Assembly: GCA_020722015.1 (NCBI GenBank)
Contig: DYLQ01000007.1
Span: 9,454-70,978, forward strand
DNA from: Thermotoga sp.
Lineage (GTDB): Bacteria > Thermotogota > Thermotogae > Mesoaciditogales > Mesoaciditogaceae
Direction of reading: 5' to 3'
Length of the DNA: 61,525 nucleotides
Part shown: positions 1-9,148 of the stretch, one piece after another
Layout of the letters: each line of letters opens with the position of its first letter
Position numbering within the stretch: the stretch's first letter is position 1
Program-made: the position numbers and the translations under genes
The notes under the pieces: generated by a model
Database searches by the model: none
What the model saw: only the letters and a program-made list of their open reading frames with translations
Told to the model about the DNA's origin: nothing

Positions 1-40
1 CGTTTGCAACATGTATCAAGAAATCATGGAGGTGTTAAGT

Positions 41-1705
41 ATGTTTTGCTATCAATGTCAAGAAACTCTCAACGGTAAAGGCTGTACGACCGTTGGCGTA
101 TGTGGAAAGAAAGACGATGTTGCAAATCTTCAAGATTTACTCATATATGTTTTAAAAGGCATATCAACATGGGCGGTGAAGGCGAGAAAGATAAATCTCA
201 AAGATGAGCAAGCCGACATTTCTATCGTTAAAGGACTTTTTGCAACGGTTACGAATGTGAATTTCGATCCTCAGAGATTCGTCGAATATATAAAAGAGGA
301 TATCAAAATAAGAAACGAATTGAAAGACAGATTTTTGAGCGCTTACAGGCAAAAGTACTCAAAAGACTTCAACGAAAAAATGCATGACTGTGCAACGTGG
401 ATGCCATCTGATTTTTCGATGGAAACGTTGCTCAAAAAAGACGTTGGCATCATGTCGGATAAGATCGACGAAGACGTGAGATCTCTTAGGGAATTCATGA
501 TAATAAGCCTAAAAGGAATGGCCGCTTACATGGATCATGCTTACATACTTGGTTTTAAAGATGACGAACTTTTTGCTTTTGTCGAAGAAGCCCTTGATGT
601 AAGTGTAAGGATAAAGAATGTAGACGAAATGCTCGATTACGTTATGAAAACTGGGAAAATAGGATTAAGGGCAATGGAATTACTTGATAAGGCAAATACA
701 TCACATTACGGAAACCCAGAACCAACCATGGTTAACATAGGTGTCAAACCGGGACCTGCTATACTCATAAGTGGACACGATCTTAGAGACCTTGAAGAAT
801 TACTCGATCAAACAAAAGGAACGAGTGTCAACGTTTACACCCACGGAGAGATGCTTCCTGCCAATGCATATCCGTATTTCAAAAAATATCCAAATCTCGT
901 CGGAAACTATGGCAACTCATGGTGGATGCAAAATAAAGAATTCTTAAGTTTCAACGGTCCTATTGTTATGACAACCAATTGTTTAACACCGCCGTCAGAA
1001 AGCTACAAAAACAGGGTTTTCACAACAGGCCTTGTTGGATGGCCTGGTGTCAAACATATCGGCGATAGGGTAAGCGGAAAGCCGAAAGATTTTTCAAAGG
1101 TTATAGAGATGGCACTTGAAATTGGTAAAACACCAACACAAATCGAAAGCGGTACAATTCCAATAGGATACGCAAGAAATTCAGTTTTAAGTGCAGCCGA
1201 TACGATAACCGAGATGGTAAAGAGTGGGAAAATAAAGAGATTTTTCGTGCTTTCCGGATGTGATGGCAGATTTAAATCACGCGAATATTACACAAATCTT
1301 GCCCTTAAACTCCCGAAAGACACGATCATTCTGACTTCTGGTTGTGCGAAATACAGGTATAACAAGCTCAACCTTGGAAATATAGATGACTTGCCAAGGA
1401 TTTTAGATGCAGGTCAATGTAACGATTCTTACACATGGATAGCAACTGCTGCTAAACTGTCTGAAATTTTCGGAGTTGAAAGTGTCAATGACCTTCCCAT
1501 ATCGTTTGATCTTGCGTGGTATGAACAAAAAGCGGCTTTTATACTTAACGTTCTACTCTCTTTAGGAGTCAAAAATATAAGACTTGGTCCGACATTACCA
1601 GCTTTTGTCTCTCCAAATGTCTTAAAGGTACTTGTTGACAAATTCAACATAAAACCAAACGGTAAGGTTGAAGAAGATCTTGAAATGATGTTGCAAGGAA
1701 AATAA
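41..1705 (+). CDS. hcp: Hydroxylamine reductase (hybrid cluster protein)
   Basis: Hybrid cluster protein, known to reduce hydroxylamine and to act on NO-derived species in the anaerobe cytoplasm. The 554-residue product opens MFCYQCQET and carries Cys3, Cys6, Cys15 and Cys21 (C-x2-C-x8-C-x5-C), which bind the N-terminal cubane cluster. Hybrid-cluster ligands appear in [33 protein letters not shown] and DAGQCNDSY. The ATG at 41 is preferred over an in-frame ATG at 11 because GGAGGTG (28-34) lies 6 bases upstream and family members begin MFCYQC. A good terminator follows, so this is the last gene of its transcript. Upstream context is cut by the window edge. Confidence 0.97.
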   Translation: MFCYQCQETLNGKGCTTVGVCGKKDDVANLQDLLIYVLKGISTWAVKARKINLKDEQADISIVKGLFATVTNVNFDPQRFVEYIKEDIKIRNELKDRFLSAYRQKYSKDFNEKMHDCATWMPSDFSMETLLKKDVGIMSDKIDEDVRSLREFMIISLKGMAAYMDHAYILGFKDDELFAFVEEALDVSVRIKNVDEMLDYVMKTGKIGLRAMELLDKANTSHYGNPEPTMVNIGVKPGPAILISGHDLRDLEELLDQTKGTSVNVYTHGEMLPANAYPYFKKYPNLVGNYGNSWWMQNKEFLSFNGPIVMTTNCLTPPSESYKNRVFTTGLVGWPGVKHIGDRVSGKPKDFSKVIEMALEIGKTPTQIESGTIPIGYARNSVLSAADTITEMVKSGKIKRFFVLSGCDGRFKSREYYTNLALKLPKDTIILTSGCAKYRYNKLNLGNIDDLPRILDAGQCNDSYTWIATAAKLSEIFGVESVNDLPISFDLAWYEQKAAFILNVLLSLGVKNIRLGPTLPAFVSPNVLKVLVDKFNIKPNGKVEEDLEMMLQGK

Positions 1706-1727
1706 TTCACCGAATAAAAGTCATTTT

Positions 1728-1753
1728 TTCCGGCTTAAGAGCCGGAATTTTTA
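1728..1753 (+). terminator. Rho-independent terminator after hcp
   Basis: Perfect 8-bp stem TTCCGGCT/AGCCGGAA (1728-1735 and 1740-1747) with loop TAAG, followed by TTTTTATTT. It separates hcp from the surface-protein operon. Confidence 0.9.
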
Positions 1754-1770
1754 TTTGACAACGACATGTA

Positions 1771-1779
1771 TGGTATAAT
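1771..1779 (+). promoter_or_regulatory. Extended -10 promoter of the surface-protein operon
   Basis: TGGTATAAT is a perfect extended -10 element (TGn plus TATAAT at 1774-1779). A TTGACA lies at 1755-1760, but its 13-bp spacer is too short, so the extended -10 probably carries the promoter. Transcription would begin near 1786, leaving about 30 bases of leader that contain the ribosome site AAAGGGGG (about 1803-1810) before the GTG at 1818. Confidence 0.6.
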
Positions 1780-1817
1780 ATTAAATTGTAATAAAGTTTT
1801 GTAAAGGGGGTAAGATT

Positions 1818-4800
1818 GTGAAAAAGGTAATCTTTTTGTCGATTCTTTTGATTGCCGTGGCCGGCTTGTTCGCAAGCGCGCAGGTCATCCAAATGCAAGT
1901 GCAGGTGTATCCTCAACAAGTACTTGCCAATGCCCCATTTAGGGTACTTGTAAGTGCCTATTCGACTTCAGGAGAACCTATATCGTACATAACCACAACT
2001 TTTAATGGAACAACTTTCAAAGCCACTGGATCGACTGCCGCTTTTGATCTCGTCGCTCCCTCTGTAATTCAATCATCACAGGACTTTCCTTTAACCATAA
2101 CGGCTGTAACGCAAAGTGGAGAAAGTTTTAGCAAACAGACAAATGTCGTTGTTTCAATAAACGCAAATCCCGTCATAGAGATAGGTGAATTAATACCGTC
2201 CAGAAATTCTTACATAGGTAATGTCAAAGAAGTAACGGTGCCTGTAAAAGTTTACGGTGGACTTGGGCTTTCAAAAATCGAATTTATGGTGGACACTCAA
2301 ATTGCATCCGTTATAAATGTAAGTCCTTCGGCGACAGTTTACCTTTCTAAATCTTTTAGTCTTGAAATCTCACACCTCAAAAACGGATGGCATATTTTTT
2401 CGGTTAAAGCCGTCAACGTGGCCGGAGAAATTTTCTCATCTATAGCGGCATACGTTGTTGACACCCATCCTCCGGTTTTGCAATTCTCAGAGGTAAAACC
2501 ATGTCTTCCAGCAAATTCAAAAGTTCAGATAAAGGTCACGGCTATTTCAACTACAAGTGGAATTGCAACCGTGGTTATCAACGACATCAACGCAAAACTA
2601 CTTTATAATTCGACATGGGGTGCCACAATTTTAGTACCTTCAAAATCAGGGCCATTTGACATAATCGCCGCTGCGACAGATGGCGCTGGCAACCAATCTT
2701 CGTCAACGATCAGAGTGATATCGGATGGAATGTCACCTTATCTTGACATAACGAACGACGCATCGATGATAAGAAATAAAACCCTGTGGGGTAAATACGA
2801 TCTTCCATCTTTAACACTTATTGCCACGACATTTTGTAATGATATGGCGCCGCAAATTTCAATTAACGTGAACGGCAAAAAGATAACGGATATATCTCAG
2901 ACCGATGTTAAAGGATATGCTGCAAAGATGGCTACTCTGAGTTTCAACAACTCTGGAATTCACGACGTTAACATCGTTGCCGCAGACACGATAAGTGGCT
3001 TAACAACGGTCATATCTACCACTCTTAGCGTTAAGACGGATAACCAACCCCCTCATATCTTAAAAGTTTCATATGATCAAAACGTTGGACCAAACGTACC
3101 TATGAAAGTTTCTGTCATGGCAACAGATGACAAAGGGATAGGTGTGAGTGAAGTCATGATTGGCGATAAAATAGCCTCGAAAATCAACGATGATACATGG
3201 GAAGCAACTCTGCTAACTACCAGACCCGCTTCCAGCGGTTACGAAAACTTCTCGGTAAAAGCTATTGACTATCTTGGAAATGAATCATCTTTGGTCCAAA
3301 AATATTTCGTTGATATAAATCCGCCTCTCGTAAATATAATTTCAATTGCTTCCACTTGCATCGATGGGACTTATTGGAGTGAGGGTAACAAAGCCATTAA
3401 AATAGAAATAAGTGCCACTACGGATTCAGGTGTTGCTCCACAAACAGAGGTTATAGTCAATGAAGATCCAATTGTTTACCGTGGCAGTAATTCTATATCA
3501 ATCGATTTGCATTCGTCCGGGGTTTACAAAATAACCGTTGTTTCCACGAATCCGATCAACGGTCTTTCGACAAGAAAGGTAAAAACCTACAAATTGGCTT
3601 TCGATACCGTTCCACCCGAAATTGAAAAAATAACTTTACCGGCAACGACTTCTCCAATGAATTCTTTCACAGTCACGGCAGAAATCAACGATAAGTATGG
3701 ACCTGGCATTAAGTATGCAACGGTAAACGATGTTAAGGCCGTCAATTCAACCGGTACAACATGGATCGCAACGCTTACAAGTCCTGAAGTTGCAACGAGT
3801 ACTTATGTCCAGGTAAAAGTAAAAGCGTACGACAAACTCAACCTTTCGAATTCAACTTCCACACGGTATTTCGTGGATGCCAAACCACCTTATGTTGAAA
3901 TCACACCAGTTGCACAGATGATAAAAGATGGGCAATACTGGAGCTTGGAACTTCCTGCTTACATAGAGGTATCGGCGACAACCGATTCGAAGGTCATGCC
4001 TGATACAACTGTAAATCTCAACGGAAAAGTCTTCAAATTATCCGGAGAGTCAACCAAGATCGAGATAAATAGCACAGGGTTTTACTCCATTAGTCTAACT
4101 TCGACAAACGAAATAAATGGTTTTAAGACTGAAATGTCAACAAACCTCTATTTTGCTTTCGATTTTTCAAATCCACAGATTGTCAATGCAACTTACCCAG
4201 CGACATTAGGTCCGAATTTGCCTTTTAAAACAACGATACAAGCCAACGATGAAATGGGCATAGGAATAAAGGAAGTAAAAGTCAACGGTGTAAATGCTTT
4301 GAAGGTAAGCGATTCTACGTGGATCGCCACGATGACAAGTGCAAATTCTGGCGGTGAACACACACTCGAAATCAACGCGATGGATTACCTTGGAAAGAAA
4401 GCAACACCGGTTGTAAAGAGATATTTTGTCGATACACAACCTCCCGTTATCGAAGTTGATTTGAACGGTCGAAAAATTGAAAACGGATCTGAATTCTACA
4501 CTTTTGATAAGGCAACGCCAACGATATTCGTTAATGGAACCACATCTGGAAAGATGAAACCAGAATTTCAGATCATGCTAAACGGCAAAAATGTTGGTAA
4601 TCAGGAATTCAACGTGTCTGGCATCAACAGTCTAAATGTCTTGGCGACAAATCCGGCCAATGGTAAAACAAGCACATTCAATGCCAGACTTGCGATATTC
4701 GTTGATCCATCCGCGCCGCAGATAGATCTTTCAATCCCAGCAACAATCGGGATGAGATCAGATGCCACGTTCACGTTAAATGTGGAAGGTAAAGATCTCA

Positions 4801-5264
4801 GATATGCATCTTTAAGTACCGATCTTGACGGTAAACCTTTGTACTTCAAAATCTATTCGTCAAACGGGCAATACTCTGAATCTCTCAGAAAAGCCCTTGC
4901 AAAAATCGATGGAAAGTACGTTACGGTTAGCCTGAAGGCAGTCGACATGGCAGGAAACGTCTCGTCGAAAAATGGAACTGTTTACGTTGATACCGTTGGC
5001 CCTATGATAAGAGATGTTAAACTCTCAAACGGAATTCTTGCAATCTACTTTAACAAAGAAATTGAAGGCACACCTACCGTGAGTTTGGAAGATCTTAACG
5101 GCAATATCATCAAGCTTGGAACCGCAACGATAAACGTTGATGTCATCAACATCAGTATAAAGCATGTTCAAGTTCCTTACGGTCCTTACATGGTAAATGT
5201 TAATGGAATAACGGATATGATCGGAAATGTTTTGATGAACAACGGATCAATCTGGGAGTTCTAA
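1818..5264 (+). CDS. Exported giant Ig-like repeat protein
   Basis: Predicted secreted surface protein of 1148 residues; no enzymatic motif seen. GTG start behind AAAGGGGG; signal peptide MKKVIFLSILLIAVAGLFASAQ. The body is a chain of beta-rich Ig-like modules whose boundaries are marked by recurring (Y/A)(F/V)(V/F)D-x2-PP/NP motifs near nt 2460, 2730, 3040, 3310, 3600, 3870, 4160, 4427, 4701 and 4986. Two module types alternate: type A has a variant of P-F-x-T-x-x-A-x-D, then TW-x-AT; type B has G-x-YW, ATTDS and STNxING. The last module (LSNGILAIYFNKEIEG) resembles SbsA/Big_5-type Ig domains of S-layer and adhesion proteins. It leads a four-gene set of exported products; the next start is 3 bases after its stop. 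Role as adhesin or sheath component is inference. Confidence 0.8.
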   Translation: MKKVIFLSILLIAVAGLFASAQVIQMQVQVYPQQVLANAPFRVLVSAYSTSGEPISYITTTFNGTTFKATGSTAAFDLVAPSVIQSSQDFPLTITAVTQSGESFSKQTNVVVSINANPVIEIGELIPSRNSYIGNVKEVTVPVKVYGGLGLSKIEFMVDTQIASVINVSPSATVYLSKSFSLEISHLKNGWHIFSVKAVNVAGEIFSSIAAYVVDTHPPVLQFSEVKPCLPANSKVQIKVTAISTTSGIATVVINDINAKLLYNSTWGATILVPSKSGPFDIIAAATDGAGNQSSSTIRVISDGMSPYLDITNDASMIRNKTLWGKYDLPSLTLIATTFCNDMAPQISINVNGKKITDISQTDVKGYAAKMATLSFNNSGIHDVNIVAADTISGLTTVISTTLSVKTDNQPPHILKVSYDQNVGPNVPMKVSVMATDDKGIGVSEVMIGDKIASKINDDTWEATLLTTRPASSGYENFSVKAIDYLGNESSLVQKYFVDINPPLVNIISIASTCIDGTYWSEGNKAIKIEISATTDSGVAPQTEVIVNEDPIVYRGSNSISIDLHSSGVYKITVVSTNPINGLSTRKVKTYKLAFDTVPPEIEKITLPATTSPMNSFTVTAEINDKYGPGIKYATVNDVKAVNSTGTTWIATLTSPEVATSTYVQVKVKAYDKLNLSNSTSTRYFVDAKPPYVEITPVAQMIKDGQYWSLELPAYIEVSATTDSKVMPDTTVNLNGKVFKLSGESTKIEINSTGFYSISLTSTNEINGFKTEMSTNLYFAFDFSNPQIVNATYPATLGPNLPFKTTIQANDEMGIGIKEVKVNGVNALKVSDSTWIATMTSANSGGEHTLEINAMDYLGKKATPVVKRYFVDTQPPVIEVDLNGRKIENGSEFYTFDKATPTIFVNGTTSGKMKPEFQIMLNGKNVGNQEFNVSGINSLNVLATNPANGKTSTFNARLAIFVDPSAPQIDLSIPATIGMRSDATFTLNVEGKDLRYASLSTDLDGKPLYFKIYSSNGQYSESLRKALAKIDGKYVTVSLKAVDMAGNVSSKNGTVYVDTVGPMIRDVKLSNGILAIYFNKEIEGTPTVSLEDLNGNIIKLGTATINVDVINISIKHVQVPYGPYMVNVNGITDMIGNVLMNNGSIWEF

Positions 5265-5267
5265 ATC

Positions 5268-6260
5268 ATGTCGAAAGCGCTTGTCTTGATTCTGTCTGTT
5301 CTTTTGACATGCTTTGTAATGGCAGAGGGTGTTGTCCGCTCCGTAGGGAGCGGACCTTCCTTCGAAATATCACCGGCCATAGTTTTTGCCAATGAGAATG
5401 GCACCTTTCAAATAGGTGGATTTTCTGAAAATGGCATGCCCATGACACTCGATGTGTATTTCAACGGAGGTGTAAGAAACTTTTTCGATCGACAATGGAC
5501 TTTTAATGCCACGTTACCATCAACGAGTCTATACTCTTATGTGGTCTTCAAAGGTAAAAGTGGATATCTCACATCAGTTGCAACTGCCCTTGTTGTTTCA
5601 AACAAAATCATGACAAGTATTGAAAAAGGAATTGGGATCTCCTATTTCCCTAATTACATCAATTACCTGAAAGGTACAGAAAATGTTTTTGCGATAGTTG
5701 CACCTGGATACGGCAGGAAAAATGTTAAAATCACCTTTGGTGGGCATGAACTTTTAGATCAACCAATTTCTATTTTCGACAATTCGCCAAAAATCTTTGA
5801 GGTCGCCTTCAACACTCGTATGTTTAAAGACGGTTTTTATACACTTTCTGCTCAAGCGAACCTCATTACAGGTGAGTCTTTGGTAATTCAAAAAGAAATG
5901 GGTATCGACAACAATGGCCCAAAAGTGGTATCATTTTCGGGGAATGAGTTGTTCTTAAGTGGAAGATATGATATAACTGTTGAAGCAACAGATTTAACAG
6001 GGCTTAAAGATGCTGAAATATACGTCAAAAATGCCGATGGAACCCTTAGTTTTATAGAAAAAAGTGGTTTTGTTAACGGAAATGCGAATTTCATGATCGG
6101 AGATTTTACAGGCTCAAGAACGTTCGTTGTAATGGTTACAGATACTTTGAACTCTACTTCGAACTATGAGTTCACAGTTACAAACAATCAATCTTTGATA
6201 ATACCATTAATAGTACTTGCAGTGTCAATTGGTGTTATTCTACTTACGTTTGTCAAATAA
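5268..6260 (+). CDS. Exported protein with C-terminal membrane anchor
   Basis: I do not recognise a named family. The 330-residue product has a signal peptide (SKALVLILSVLLTCFVMAEG), a beta-rich body with Ig-like features (for example GFYTLSAQANLITGE and the DNNGPKVVSFSGNELFLSGRY region) and a hydrophobic C-terminal helix (SLIIPLIVLAVSIGVILLTF) ending in VK, so it is probably held in the inner membrane with its body outside. GGGAG lies 9 bases before the ATG, and the gene begins 3 bases after the giant repeat protein, indicating co-translation. It may anchor or help assemble the surface protein; that is inference from context. Confidence 0.7.
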   Translation: MSKALVLILSVLLTCFVMAEGVVRSVGSGPSFEISPAIVFANENGTFQIGGFSENGMPMTLDVYFNGGVRNFFDRQWTFNATLPSTSLYSYVVFKGKSGYLTSVATALVVSNKIMTSIEKGIGISYFPNYINYLKGTENVFAIVAPGYGRKNVKITFGGHELLDQPISIFDNSPKIFEVAFNTRMFKDGFYTLSAQANLITGESLVIQKEMGIDNNGPKVVSFSGNELFLSGRYDITVEATDLTGLKDAEIYVKNADGTLSFIEKSGFVNGNANFMIGDFTGSRTFVVMVTDTLNSTSNYEFTVTNNQSLIIPLIVLAVSIGVILLTFVK

Positions 6261-6273
6261 AGGAGGGAGATTC

Positions 6274-6756
6274 ATGAAATTTTTTGTCTTGATTTTAATT
6301 CTAACAATGCTTTTAGCAGTTTCCTCGTTTGCAGTAATGTCAGTAAACGCAAGTATGGGAATTACCTCATCTCCGATGAATTACGCAGTTGGTTTAACCG
6401 TTAAATCCATAGATATGTTGGGATTTGAACTTACAGTTGAAGGCACGGTAAGCAACATTTTAGATCTAACTCAACTTGGGAATGTAAGTTCATGGAGTCT
6501 TTTTCCAACTTTACTCATATCTTTGCCAACTGGAAATATAAGACCGTACTTGGGTGTTGGTCTTGAAACGCAATTTTCATTCAAAAATGGATTCAGTCTA
6601 GCTGCCTTTAATCCCCTTTATCTTTATTATCACATAGGGGCAGATCTTTTCTTGGGCAATTTCTCAGCTTTTGGAGAGGCACAAGGTAGTATAACCAATT
6701 TCACATCTTTTTCGGGAGTGAAAGAATGGAGATTTGGCCTTGGTCTCGATTTTTGA
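6274..6756 (+). CDS. Small exported beta-barrel-like protein
   Basis: A 160-residue product with signal peptide (MKFFVLILILTMLLAVSSFA) followed by alternating hydrophobic/polar strands (GFELTVEGTVSNIL, FPTLLISLPTGNIRPYLGVGLE) and a C-terminus RFGLGLDF. An aromatic last residue after an amphipathic strand is the classical outer-membrane barrel signature, so this is a candidate outer-envelope barrel of about eight strands. The ATG at 6274 is chosen because AGGAGGGA (6261-6268) precedes it by 5 bases; an upstream in-frame start at 6217 lies inside the preceding gene. Specific function unknown. Confidence 0.65.
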   Translation: MKFFVLILILTMLLAVSSFAVMSVNASMGITSSPMNYAVGLTVKSIDMLGFELTVEGTVSNILDLTQLGNVSSWSLFPTLLISLPTGNIRPYLGVGLETQFSFKNGFSLAAFNPLYLYYHIGADLFLGNFSAFGEAQGSITNFTSFSGVKEWRFGLGLDF

Positions 6757-6760
6757 GTAA

Positions 6761-8167
6761 ATGAAAAAATTTATATTTGTATTTTCAATTTTGGTTTTGA
6801 TCTTGGTTTTATCCTCTTGCATGCTTGTGAGAGGTTCATCGAAACCGATGATTTTCGGTTTCACAAAATCTGCGACTCTTCTTTCAGGGCAAAACGTAAG
6901 TTTTTCTGCAAATGTTGTTGATCCGGACGGATTATCCGGAGTCGTTTTTGATCTTGATGGAGCTCCACTTCCAACGACTTTAATTGGAACTGCTTTGTAT
7001 ACAGCAAATTGGTTAGGTGTTTATGGGTATCATAAAGTAACACTTTTTGCTGTTGGAGCGGGCGGGAATGTGGCAACAAAAACTGATAGTTTTTTTGTCA
7101 AGGATTCAACTCCACCGATTGTCAAAGCCTTTTATCCTGATACGATATCTCAAAATGTCAGTTTTCCTGTTCACGTAGATGTTTACGATCAAGAAAGTGG
7201 CATTCAATCTGTATCTTTAAGTGTAGATGGTAGAAATATTCAACTTAACTCGGACACTTTTAACCTTTCCTTTGAAACGCTTGGAATTCATGATTTCACA
7301 GTAACTGCTTTAAACGGTCAGGGTTTAATATCAACACCTACTTTTTACATCGACGTTGTAAAACCGGTAGATGCGAAACCTTACATTCAGTTTACAGGTA
7401 TGCCTGAAATGATCTCCGCAGGACACGAATCTACTATAACCGTTTATGCTTATTCTCCAAACGGGATTGAAAATGTCAGTTTAAAAATTGGAAATTTAAG
7501 CGATCATTTAAGTGCAAATGCAAGTAACGTATATGTCTTCAATGTCAAGATCCCACCATCTCAAGCCATCGGCCTTTACGAAGCGACATGTACAGTCGTT
7601 GATGGCATCGGGCACTTTCAATCTGTAGAAAACGATGTTTTAATTGCACCTTCAAATGCGACAAATATCGCTTTAATTCCAACGATCAACGCTACATCTG
7701 TTGGAATGATAAAGATACCGTTCTTTGCCGCTTCAAGTTTAAAACGATTCAACATTTCAGCCTATGTCAATGGGGTACCGGTTCAGGTTTACGGAAACGC
7801 ACCTAATTTTTACGCGATGTGGTCTTCTCCATCTTACGGCGAAGATACCTTTACGGTCAGCATAAACAATTCAATTGTAGGTAAAACCAAATTCATGGTT
7901 AATCCGCAACCTTTGAAAGTTGAAAGCGTAACTTATACTTCTACGAACATCACCATCCAATTTTCTGGAGACGTTTATTATTACGCAAATCCTGTTTTTG
8001 AAATAAATAAAAATGCTTCAAGCGTTATTCTTGGCAAAAATGATATTTCCATACGTGGAAATAAAGTTTATCTGCCTTTACTTCTCATTTGGCATGGAGG
8101 ATATGTAAATATACTTGGATTAAAAGATCAAAATGGTCCGGTGCATCTTTCTTTTGAACTTCCATAG
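6761..8167 (+). CDS. Lipoprotein with Ig-like modules
   Basis: A 468-residue predicted lipoprotein: MKKFIFVFSILVLILVLSSC gives a lipobox ending at Cys20, the site for Lgt-dependent lipidation (lgt lies at 51465-52343). The body holds Ig-like modules with the same style as the 1148-residue neighbour (SFFVKDSTPPIVKAFYPDT, SVSLSVDGRNI), and the C-terminal module (SVTYTSTNITIQFSGDVYY to VNILGLKDQNGP) resembles that protein's last module. Last gene of the four-gene exported set, 4 bases after the barrel gene's stop. It could be the lipid-anchored partner of the surface structure; inference only. Confidence 0.72.
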   Translation: MKKFIFVFSILVLILVLSSCMLVRGSSKPMIFGFTKSATLLSGQNVSFSANVVDPDGLSGVVFDLDGAPLPTTLIGTALYTANWLGVYGYHKVTLFAVGAGGNVATKTDSFFVKDSTPPIVKAFYPDTISQNVSFPVHVDVYDQESGIQSVSLSVDGRNIQLNSDTFNLSFETLGIHDFTVTALNGQGLISTPTFYIDVVKPVDAKPYIQFTGMPEMISAGHESTITVYAYSPNGIENVSLKIGNLSDHLSANASNVYVFNVKIPPSQAIGLYEATCTVVDGIGHFQSVENDVLIAPSNATNIALIPTINATSVGMIKIPFFAASSLKRFNISAYVNGVPVQVYGNAPNFYAMWSSPSYGEDTFTVSINNSIVGKTKFMVNPQPLKVESVTYTSTNITIQFSGDVYYYANPVFEINKNASSVILGKNDISIRGNKVYLPLLLIWHGGYVNILGLKDQNGPVHLSFELP

Positions 8168-8175
8168 TCATACTA

Positions 8176-8201
8176 AATCAACTTTAAAAATGAAGTCATT
8201 T
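8176..8201 (+). repeat. 26-bp dispersed intergenic repeat, copy 1
   Basis: Identical to the reverse complement of 34810-34835. It begins AATCAACTTTAAAAATG and ends AAGTCATTT; a related AAGTCATTTGACTT lies at about 22570-22583. It lies just after the lipoprotein stop, in a 184-base gap that otherwise holds only the promoter of the PilZ gene. Confidence 0.7.
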
Positions 8202-8272
8202 AACTGCGGAGATCACTTGCAAGGCAATCGCTCTTCGTCAAATTTAAATTATATTTCAGTTTTGAAAGAATT

Positions 8273-8281
8273 TGGTATACT
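8273..8281 (+). promoter_or_regulatory. Extended -10 promoter of the PilZ gene
   Basis: TGGTATACT matches an extended -10 (TGn plus TATACT at 8276-8281), about 70 bases before the PilZ start. No good -35 at standard spacing. Same TGGTATA pattern as before 1818 and before gpmA. Confidence 0.45.
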
Positions 8282-8351
8282 TTTAAAGCTTACCCATAGT
8301 GTTTTCAAATAATCATATAGAAGATCGGATTTTCGAAGTGGGGTGATCATC

Positions 8352-8981
8352 ATGGTTTACTTTTCAGAAGAAGTTGGAATTGATAAGATAAAACCAGGTT
8401 TGACGATGAAAATAGAGGTTAATTCCAACAAAGAATTTGGCGGTGAATTAAAATCAACCACAACAGATGTGGATTTAGATACAGTAAAGGCCGAACTTTC
8501 TTCAAAGGTAAATTTACCTATGGAAGAAATAGTCAGATTATCGGTGATAGATCAGGGATCGGTGTATGTCTTTTACGCCGTGCCAATTGCAAATGTTGAG
8601 GAAGGCGGAATGCAAAGAATCACTTTTAAACTAAAAAGTAGTATAAGGCAAATGCAAAGAAGAAGGTTTTTAAGAACCGAATTTGTTACAACCGGCACTT
8701 TTAAAATTCTCGGACGAAAAGATGTTTTCGATTTAATGACAAAGGACATAAGTGCTGGCGGTTTGAGATTCTTAACAAGTGGTTGTGTCGATCTTGGACA
8801 AATAATCATTCTAAACTTGTCTTTAAATGAAAATTTGAGATTTTTGGATCAACAAGCTCAAATCGTACGTAAGGTAGAAATTGAATTGTCTAATTTAAAC
8901 GAATATGGAGCAACATTTTTGAATTTAAACTCTTCCATTGAAGAAAGCATAAAAAGATTTGTTTCTGAAATGGTGAAATGA
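8352..8981 (+). CDS. PilZ domain protein (YcgR-like)
   Basis: Probable cyclic-di-GMP receptor. The C-terminal half carries the PilZ signature: an arginine cluster QRRRFLRTE followed about 35 residues later by DISAGGLRF, matching RxxxR and (D/N)xSxxG. The N-terminal half (PGLTMKIEVNSN to YAVPI) fits a YcgR-type N-terminal domain, giving a flagellar-brake-like layout in 209 residues. The ATG at 8352 is preferred over an in-frame GTG at 8343 because GGGGTGATC (8340-8348) pairs with the 16S 3' end at a suitable distance. It has its own promoter. What it controls cannot be told from neighbours. Confidence 0.85.
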   Translation: MVYFSEEVGIDKIKPGLTMKIEVNSNKEFGGELKSTTTDVDLDTVKAELSSKVNLPMEEIVRLSVIDQGSVYVFYAVPIANVEEGGMQRITFKLKSSIRQMQRRRFLRTEFVTTGTFKILGRKDVFDLMTKDISAGGLRFLTSGCVDLGQIIILNLSLNENLRFLDQQAQIVRKVEIELSNLNEYGATFLNLNSSIEESIKRFVSEMVK

Positions 8982-9148
8982 AGAGCAAAGTTAAGAGAAT
9001 TTTTTAAACTTAAAACAGTTGCAGAAAGTCTAATCGGTAAAGGAAAGGTGATAAATGTACGATAGATTTAGAGGAAATTGAAAATATCTCAAGTGTCTTA
9101 AAAATTAAAGGCGATAAAATCAATTTTTACTCGTCTGGTACCGTCGGA

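Noticed and set aside
1755-1779. Standard -35/-10 promoter using TTGACA at 1755
   Set aside because: Spacer to TATAAT is only 13 bp; the extended -10 is the more likely element.
9055-9085. Programmed +1 frameshift in mfd like that of RF2
   Set aside because: AGAGG followed by AAT TGA is suggestive, but spacing differs from the RF2 site and an indel or error is simpler; kept only as an option.
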